Assembly: GCF_036588685.1 (NCBI RefSeq)
Contig: NW_026963296.1
Location: 1,860,001 to 1,924,000, forward strand
DNA from: Mytilus trossulus
Lineage: Eukaryota > Mollusca > Bivalvia > Mytilida > Mytilidae
DNA length: 64,000 nt
Reading direction: 5' to 3'
Shown: piece after piece, positions 58,405 through 64,000 of the stretch
Position numbering within the stretch: position 1 is the stretch's first letter
How the letters are laid out: every line of letters begins with the position of its first letter
The notes under the pieces: generated by a model
Database searches by the model: none
What the model was told of the DNA's origin: nothing
Seen by the model: only the letters and a program-made list of their open reading frames with translations
Translations under genes and position numbers: made by a program

Positions 58405-58770
58405 AGTCCAATAAAATTGAGAATGGAAATGGGGAATGTGTCAAAGAGACAACAACCCGACCAAATAAAAAAACAACAGCAGAAGGTCATCAACAGGTCT
58501 TCAATGTAGCGAGAAATTACCGCACCCGGAGGCGTCCTTCAGCTGGCCCCTAAACAAATATATACTAGTTCAGTGATAATGAACGCCATACTAATTTCCA
58601 TATTGTACACAAGAAACTAAAATTAAAATAATACAAGACCATCAAAGGCCAGAGTCTCCCAACCTGGAACAGGCGCAAAAATATGGCGGGGTTAAACATG
58701 TTTGTGATATCTCAACCCTCCCCCTATACCTCTAACCAATGTAAAAAAGCAAACGCATAACAATACGCAC
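58405..58770 (+). repeat. Interspersed repeat, family W, fullest copy
   Basis: 'ttgagaatggaaatggggaa', 'gtgtcaaagagacaacaacc', 'cgcacccggaggcgtccttc', 'gttcagtgataatgaacgcc', 'aacctggaacaggcgca' and 'ctatacctctaaccaatgta'. The last part recurs at 61660-61830. A family F fragment (58780-58880) and a V1 arm start (58905-58985, reverse) follow. All lie in the predicted copy E 5' intron. Confidence 0.7.
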
Positions 58771-59277
58771 AAGTCTGGAATATGACAGTGTCATTAACTT
58801 GTTGTGTATGAGCCTTTGATTTTCTTATTTTATAAAGGACTTTCTGATTTGAATTTTCCTCGTTCGGTATTTTTGTTATTAAACGTTTTATATACAAAGA
58901 TATATAAAAGAAGATGTGGTATGATTGCCAATGAGACAACTATCCACAAAAGACCAAAATAACACAAACATTAACAACTATAGGACTTCGTTTCATCATC
59001 ATAGTCTGATGTAAAATAAATTATGCTGAAGTAAGTGGTATAAGAACAGACAAACGTTTGTTCAAGGCAAAAACAATGGGTAGAAAACAAAAGCATCGAA
59101 TCCTATATCTATGCCCCTGATTTCAGGATGAGAGCAAATTGAACATGTCATCAAATAGACGTCTTTAATATCCACACAATATTTGTAAGCGGAGAGTATG
59201 TGCACGTGAGTCATAGCGACCAAAATGATAGTCAAACATAAATACTATTTTTATTTTTTTATTTTTTTATTTTAGAC

Positions 59278-60948
59278 ATGGCAGATGCAACAACTACAAA
59301 CTGTACTGTTTGTGAGGCACAGTCCGCTGTAAAAGCAGCTGTGAAGTGGTGTTCAGAATGTGAGGAAACCTTTTGTCTCGACTGCCTAAAGTACCATAGC
59401 AACGCCAAGTCAACAAAAAGTCATGCCGTCATTGATGTAAGTGATCAGAAAGAGCTGCCTGATTTCGTACTGAACATAAAGCAGCACTGTGGTGAACATG
59501 GAGCGCTATTCCAGAACTATTGTTTAAGTCATGAACAACCATGTTGTAGGAAATGTATCAACTCCACCCATAAGAACTGTATAGATATGCCACCTCTAGA
59601 TGATTTCATCAAAGATGTCAGCAAGTCAGCAGCTGTAGAAGACATTCAAAAACGTCTACAAAACCTTAAAAGGTATTATGAGCGTCTCTGTCAAGAAAAA
59701 GAGGAAAATGCAAAAGAAATAAAGACCCAGTCGAAAGCTATCATTGCGCATGTCATGTTCACCCGACTTAAATTGAATCAGCATTTAGATTGTTTAGAGA
59801 GGGATGTCCTAAAGAAGGTATCTAAACAAGAAAATAATGCACTACAAAAGATGGGAACAATTTCGAGGGACTTAAAAGTGAAGGAGGATAGAATAGTCGA
59901 TTTATACAAAGGCTTCATAAAAATGCAAAATCATGCGTCAGAACTTCAGATATTTCTCGGAACCAAGGAATTCGAATTAGAAGTAAGAAGGCGGGAGAAT
60001 GAAATTGACGAATTGACAAAAGATGATTCGTTAGACATAAAATGCATTGTGTTCCAAGAAAATATAGAACTTGCCTCTTTTACTAGTGACGTTAGTTCTT
60101 TCGGTGATATTGGAATACAGGTTACTCCATCAAAAACCATTTACACAAAGCCAAAAGAGCAACAAGCACAGACTACAGTTGAGAAGAAAAAGATTGATGA
60201 TATCAATCTGAAATTGTTAAAAGAAGTTAAATTCGCGGAAAGCTATATATCTGGATGTGCAATTTCGGAAGATGATACTTTATGTATTGCTGGTCCGAAT
60301 ACAAAAACATTTCTTTTGAAAAGTACAAATGAATCTTTGATGCACAAAATTACTCTACCTGATAAGCCGTATGACATTACCTATATAAACGAACACACCT
60401 TAGCAGTTACGACATCAAATTACAGCAGCACAATATTTATCGTCAACCTGGAGACAAAAAAGGTCGAGAAAACCATCAATACTGAATACAGATGCTATGG
60501 AATATCCTTTTCGGACGGGAACTTGATAGTCCATTCTTCTGATATAGGACTGATCTCACTAAATCTAGAGAGCGGTATAGTAACTGAACTTGGTATTGGA
60601 AATAAGGTGTGTGATACTTATGTCGCTGTGCATGATGGTAAAATATACTGTACTAATCCGGTATGTCATTCCATACAGTGCTACAATGTCGACCAATCAC
60701 TTGCCTGGGAATTCAAGGACAAATCGTTGATCGCACCACGAGGTATAGCGGTTGACAAAAACGGAATGGTTTATGTCGGTGATCAGGGAGGCGGAAACGT
60801 GCTTATTATCTCCCCTGATGGAAGCAAACACAGAGTTATAAAGATCGATATGATTCCTAGGCCAAGGACACTCAGCTTTAATAAGGCAAGAACTCGTTTG
60901 CTTATATGCGGCGTAGACGGTCCAGTAGGCATATTTGTTATCACGTAA
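59278..60948 (+). CDS. TRIM-like copy E: RING-less B-box/coiled-coil/beta-propeller protein, 556 aa
   Basis: An intact single-exon frame of the same length as copy B. The ATG follows the acceptor 'tattttag' by 2 nt. The B-box 1-like site has Cys9, Cys12, Cys25, Cys28, Cys33, Cys36 and His40. The B-box 2-like cluster is HCGEHGALFQNYCLSHE..CCRKC..THKNC (about 70-101). The coiled coil, about 110-265, is rich in Lys/Glu/Leu. After a variable linker the propeller carries LAVTTSNYSSTIFIVNL, SLIAPRGIAVDKNGMVYVGD and PRPRTLSFNKARTRLLICGV. Such RING-less TRIM-NHL-like proteins are expanded in bivalves; ligand recognition by the propeller is inference. An AATAAA begins 9 nt after the stop (60957-60962). 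Confidence 0.9.
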   Translation: MADATTTNCTVCEAQSAVKAAVKWCSECEETFCLDCLKYHSNAKSTKSHAVIDVSDQKELPDFVLNIKQHCGEHGALFQNYCLSHEQPCCRKCINSTHKNCIDMPPLDDFIKDVSKSAAVEDIQKRLQNLKRYYERLCQEKEENAKEIKTQSKAIIAHVMFTRLKLNQHLDCLERDVLKKVSKQENNALQKMGTISRDLKVKEDRIVDLYKGFIKMQNHASELQIFLGTKEFELEVRRRENEIDELTKDDSLDIKCIVFQENIELASFTSDVSSFGDIGIQVTPSKTIYTKPKEQQAQTTVEKKKIDDINLKLLKEVKFAESYISGCAISEDDTLCIAGPNTKTFLLKSTNESLMHKITLPDKPYDITYINEHTLAVTTSNYSSTIFIVNLETKKVEKTINTEYRCYGISFSDGNLIVHSSDIGLISLNLESGIVTELGIGNKVCDTYVAVHDGKIYCTNPVCHSIQCYNVDQSLAWEFKDKSLIAPRGIAVDKNGMVYVGDQGGGNVLIISPDGSKHRVIKIDMIPRPRTLSFNKARTRLLICGVDGPVGIFVIT

Positions 60949-61309
60949 AAGAAACAAATAAATTGTGATCGATCACATGCCAAGTAGTAGGACACTTAGC
61001 TCTAACAAAGTAAACACTAGCTGGCTTATTTGCAATTGCAATTTTAAAGGGCAAGTGATGCCATATTATCGATTTTTGGAAAGAAGAACATATGCACCAA
61101 TGCCAGTCACGTGGTATGTAATATATGGTTGAGTGAGTATTCAAGATTGATCGTGAGAGAAAATTGCAGCAGATAATAGACCGAAATTATAGAGAACGAA
61201 AAACAAAAATGTTAGTTTGTAATCACCTTATAAGTTGTATGGTATTTTTAAATGATTTTTGTATTGTTTGGTGATATCTGTTATAAATCGAGCTCACTCC
61301 TGATTTCGT

Positions 61310-61620
61310 CGAAATGTTTAACCTCGCCACATTCTGTATGTATGTGCCTGTCCAAAGTCAGGAGCCTGTGATTCAGTGGTTGTCGTTTGCTTATGTGTTA
61401 CATATTTGTTTTTCATTCAATTTTTGTAAATAAATTAGGCCGTTAGTTTTCTTGTTTGAATTGTTTTACATGGTCATTTCGGGGCCTTGTATAGCTGACT
61501 ATGCGGTATTGGCTTTGCTCATTGTTAAAGATAGTACGGTGAACTTTAGTTGATAATTTCTGTGTCATTTTGGTCTATTTTGGTGAGTTGTCTCATTGGC
61601 AATCATACCACATCTCCTTA
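61310..61620 (+). repeat. V1 half copy
   Basis: 'gtttaacctcgccacattct', 'gtgcctgtccaaagtcagga', 'cattgttaaagatagtacgg' and the end 'ttggcaatcataccacatct'. The 360 bp between the copy E stop and this repeat hold nothing recognised. Confidence 0.75.
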
Positions 61621-61659
61621 TTTTTGTAGTTGAGCGAAAATAGACTTCCTACTTAAAAC

Positions 61660-61830
61660 CAAAACATATAAAATAAACTCAAATTAAAAAAACCGACAAG
61701 CTACTAGTAATCAAAGGCTACAGGTTCCTAATTTGGGACAGGCGCCAGGGTTCAAAGTGTTTTGTGAGATCTCATCCCTTTCTTATACCTCAAGCCAATG
61801 CATAATAAACAAATACGCAAAAAAACGGAG
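61660..61830 (+). repeat. Family W 3' part
   Basis: 'taatttgggacaggcgccag' and 'cttatacctcaagccaatgc' match the end of 58405-58770. The family P tail lies at 61975-62010. Confidence 0.55.
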
Positions 61831-62093
61831 AACTCAAGTTCAAAAGAAGCCCGCGTCAGATGTTTGAAAAGGTCACAAAAGAAACAAGGCAAATGACAAT
61901 AAAACAGGTAACTCAGATAAAAAAATAGTACTTTACAATAAATGAGTAAAAGTTAACAAGTCAATAACTTTGTAAAAGCGGTTTACTACTGTTACCTTTA
62001 TTTGCTAAAATAATTATCAGAATAGAAAACAAATCATTTTTTATTTGTAACTTAGTATCAAATCCATACCTTCAAGCATAATAAAACATATAT

Positions 62094-62170
62094 TTCCTGT
62101 CACGTGAGGGATTCAAATTCACAGCCTCTGTGTTTAAATGCTAGTGATACAGCAGTTAGCTATAACTGAC
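62094..62170 (-). repeat. tRNA-like SINE head relic
   Basis: On the - strand an A-box-like 'tagctaactgc' (62152-62162) and a B-box-like 'aatttgaatccc' (62108-62119) are spaced as in a tRNA gene, with 'tgtatcactagcattt' between. The B box is off consensus (TTTGAATCC) and no paired acceptor stem is seen, so this is more likely a decayed tRNA-derived SINE than a gene. The stretch 62171-62569 is unassigned. Confidence 0.4.
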
Positions 62171-62799
62171 AAATTAATACACCGGGGTTTTCGATATCTC
62201 GAAGTTTTATAAGTGGATCCACTGATTGCTGATATAATCAACTAAATGTTTGCCAGGACCCCTGCCCCACCCTAAATCCGCCTCTACCAAAAATCATTAT
62301 CACAATGTATTTCCTTTTAAGTATAAATTATGTACAGGACGTACGATTTATAGATTAAGTTTCAAATATAATTATATAATATAATAATGTCTCAATATGT
62401 GGTTAAATTCAATTTTGAAAATTGATATCACTGCAGCTTTTCAACAGTCAAGAAAAGCACACAATTCGCTATGTGAAATTTAAGAAAAAAAACAACATTG
62501 AACGGTTAAATTATTTTATATTTCTTCATATGTAACGTTTATATTGTATGAGGTCAAACACGCGAAGCAATGCAGCAGAGGCGGATCAAGGAGGTGGTCC
62601 ACCCGGTGCCGGTGACCACCCCCTGGGTTTGCAAAAATAGTGCACCATGTACCAAAAAATGGTGCACCTTGAACATTTTGAAAAATAAATTCGTCCATCA
62701 AATCAATTTGTCTATCGTAATCCCCAGTCATAAAGTTGTAATTACTTACCTTAAGGCTAAATTTTTTAGTAACTTATACCCTCTTTCCTTCTTGAAACG

Positions 62800-63530
62800 C
62801 CACAAATCAGCCCCCTCTGAAGTACCAACGACTTGTAATGGACCTAGCATTGATACGAATAAAAGTGATCAGATTAAAGGAACAACCCCGACTTACATAT
62901 AAGAACAAACGACATTGGTTTCGTAAAACAATCAACACGTAAATTAACAAACGAAGAGAAATTTAATTTGATAAGAAATCATTTCCAACCTGGAATAAAC
63001 TATAACTTTCCTATAAAAAAATATGCAGGAAAGAACAGACTGTTTCAGTTGAATTGGCTAAATCGCTATGATGGGCTAGTGTTATCACCTTCACAAGAAG
63101 GAGCTTACTGCATATACACTGTGCTCTGTTTGGGGTTGATAGTTTGGGAACATTATCATGCAAACCACTAACAGATATGCAAGTACAAGACTTAACGATC
63201 ATTTCAGTCGTGATGAGAAATCATGTAAAAAAGTCATACTAAAGCTAGAGCAAAAGCTCAACTTTTTCTTGACAATATTGAGCAAAGGACTACTGATATT
63301 CAAACATTTGTTGATAAAGCAAAGGAAAGTAACATTACTAAAACAAAACTTTTGGATACATGTCAGACAAGTTTTATTGAAAGGCATGACGTATTTGGTG
63401 TATTTTGTGGGTTGTATGAGACAATTATACTGTCTCTTAATGACATGTCTCAACGAAAGGAATTCAACAGGGAAACAAGTTCAGAATCAAAAACACTTTT
63501 TGACCGACAAAATAGATTTGCACTGATGCA
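62800..63530 (+). pseudogene. hAT-type transposase relic with TTF-like zinc finger, frameshifted
   Basis: Pieces in order: NDIGFVKQSTRKLTNEEKF (from about 62905); QPGINYNFPIKKYAGKNRLF, then FQLNWLNRYDGLV and SPSQEGAYC (TTF-type finger region, to about 63110); a shift; RYASTRLNDHFSRDEKSCKK (about 63165-63230); and a shift to LLDTCQTSFIERHDVFGVF (about 63355-63412) with LYETIILSLNDMSQRKEFNR and a TSSESKTLF end. These match the layout of TTF finger, N-terminal domain and the RWxxRHD-like block of hAT/ZMYM-type transposases that I know from memory. At least two frame changes and an internal deletion rule out a product. The DDE core and terminal repeats were not found. Confidence 0.6.
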
Positions 63531-63559
63531 CGTGCATTACAATTTAGAGTTGGAACTTG

Positions 63560-63870
63560 ATGTTATAGTTGACATTATGTATGTGCCTGTCCCAAGTCTG
63601 GAGCCTGCAATTCAGTGGTTGTCGTTTGTTTATGTGTTACATATTTGTTTTTCGTTAATTTTTTTTACATAAATAAGGCCGTTAGTTTTCTCGTTTGAAT
63701 TGTTTTACATTGTCTTATTGGGGCCTTTTATAAATGACTATATGCGGTATGGGCTTTGCTCATTGTTGAAGGCCGTACGGTGACCTATAATTGTTAATGT
63801 TTGTGTCATTTTGGTCTCTTGTGGATAGTTGTCTCATTGGCAATAATACCACATCTTCTTTTTTATATGT
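63560..63870 (+). repeat. V1 half copy
   Basis: 'tatgtgcctgtcccaagtct', 'cgttagttttctcgtttgaa', 'ttgaaggccgtacggtgacc' and the end 'cacatcttcttttttata'. It follows the hAT relic directly. The last 130 bp of the window hold nothing recognised. Confidence 0.75.
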
Positions 63871-64000
63871 TTGCATGCAGGCATCCTAGAAAAATGAAAT
63901 CGGAATCAATTTTATAAATAATGTTTAACTTTTGTCTTCTATAGTTGTAGCTATTTTCATGATACCAATAAAAATTGAATTTTAATTTAAGATTTCAAAA

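Noticed and set aside
2752-59278. The array of related + strand blocks as a CRISPR array
   Set aside because: Blocks are kilobases apart, diverged and tied to coding exons in an animal genome; no short regular repeat-spacer pattern exists.

Overview
The window is AT-rich animal DNA with sparse, intron-containing genes in a dense mosaic of diverged interspersed repeats. The gene families (RING-less B-box/coiled-coil/beta-propeller proteins and a BIR-BIR-UBA-RING inhibitor of apoptosis) and several repeats that I recognise from memory point to a bivalve mollusc, most likely a Mytilus-like mussel. I had no database, so the species is an inference.

Genes. Five members or remnants of one TRIM-like family lie on the + strand. 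Copy A (4259-5901) is a pseudogene. Copy B (44963-46633) and copy E (59278-60948) are intact and both encode 556 residues. Copy C (53820-54993) is a pseudogene that has lost its B-box end. Copy D (55235-55392) is a coiled-coil scrap. A, B and E have a splice acceptor AG exactly 2 nt before the ATG. Copies A, B, C and E, plus an orphan site near 47.75 kb, have a related upstream block; in A, B, C and E it ends in a GTAAGT donor. I read the block as a shared promoter and 5' non-coding exon. On the - strand, between A and B, lies one inhibitor-of-apoptosis gene (24336 to about 29089). Its five predicted exons join in phase into a 598-residue protein. Also present are a decayed four-helix membrane-protein ORF (17488-18154), a frameshifted hAT-type transposase relic (about 62800-63530) and a possible orphan terminal exon (32519-32685).

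Repeats. About 1-3.2 kb: retroelement relic and a small terminal-inverted-repeat (TIR) element. 6.7-13.4 kb: several MITE or foldback elements. 13.7-16.3 kb: an inverted-repeat pair around a diverged tandem array. 18.5-20 kb: a foldback element built from palindromic GTACAAATTATAATTTGTAC units. 20.7-23.5 kb: retroelement 3' ends. 33-38.6 kb: full and partial copies of a long-TIR foldback family and a tRNA-derived SINE. 41.4-44.4 kb: tandem repeats and retroelement remains inside the predicted 5' intron of TRIM copy B. 50-58 kb: segmental duplication around copies C, D and E, plus an inverted-repeat-bounded minisatellite. Repeat family labels (V1, V2, F, G, H, P, R, W) are my own, defined by shared sequence within this window.

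The intact genes suggest an innate-immunity and cell-death neighbourhood, but shared function is inference. No rRNA gene, functional tRNA gene, CRISPR array or bacterial-type operon was seen.
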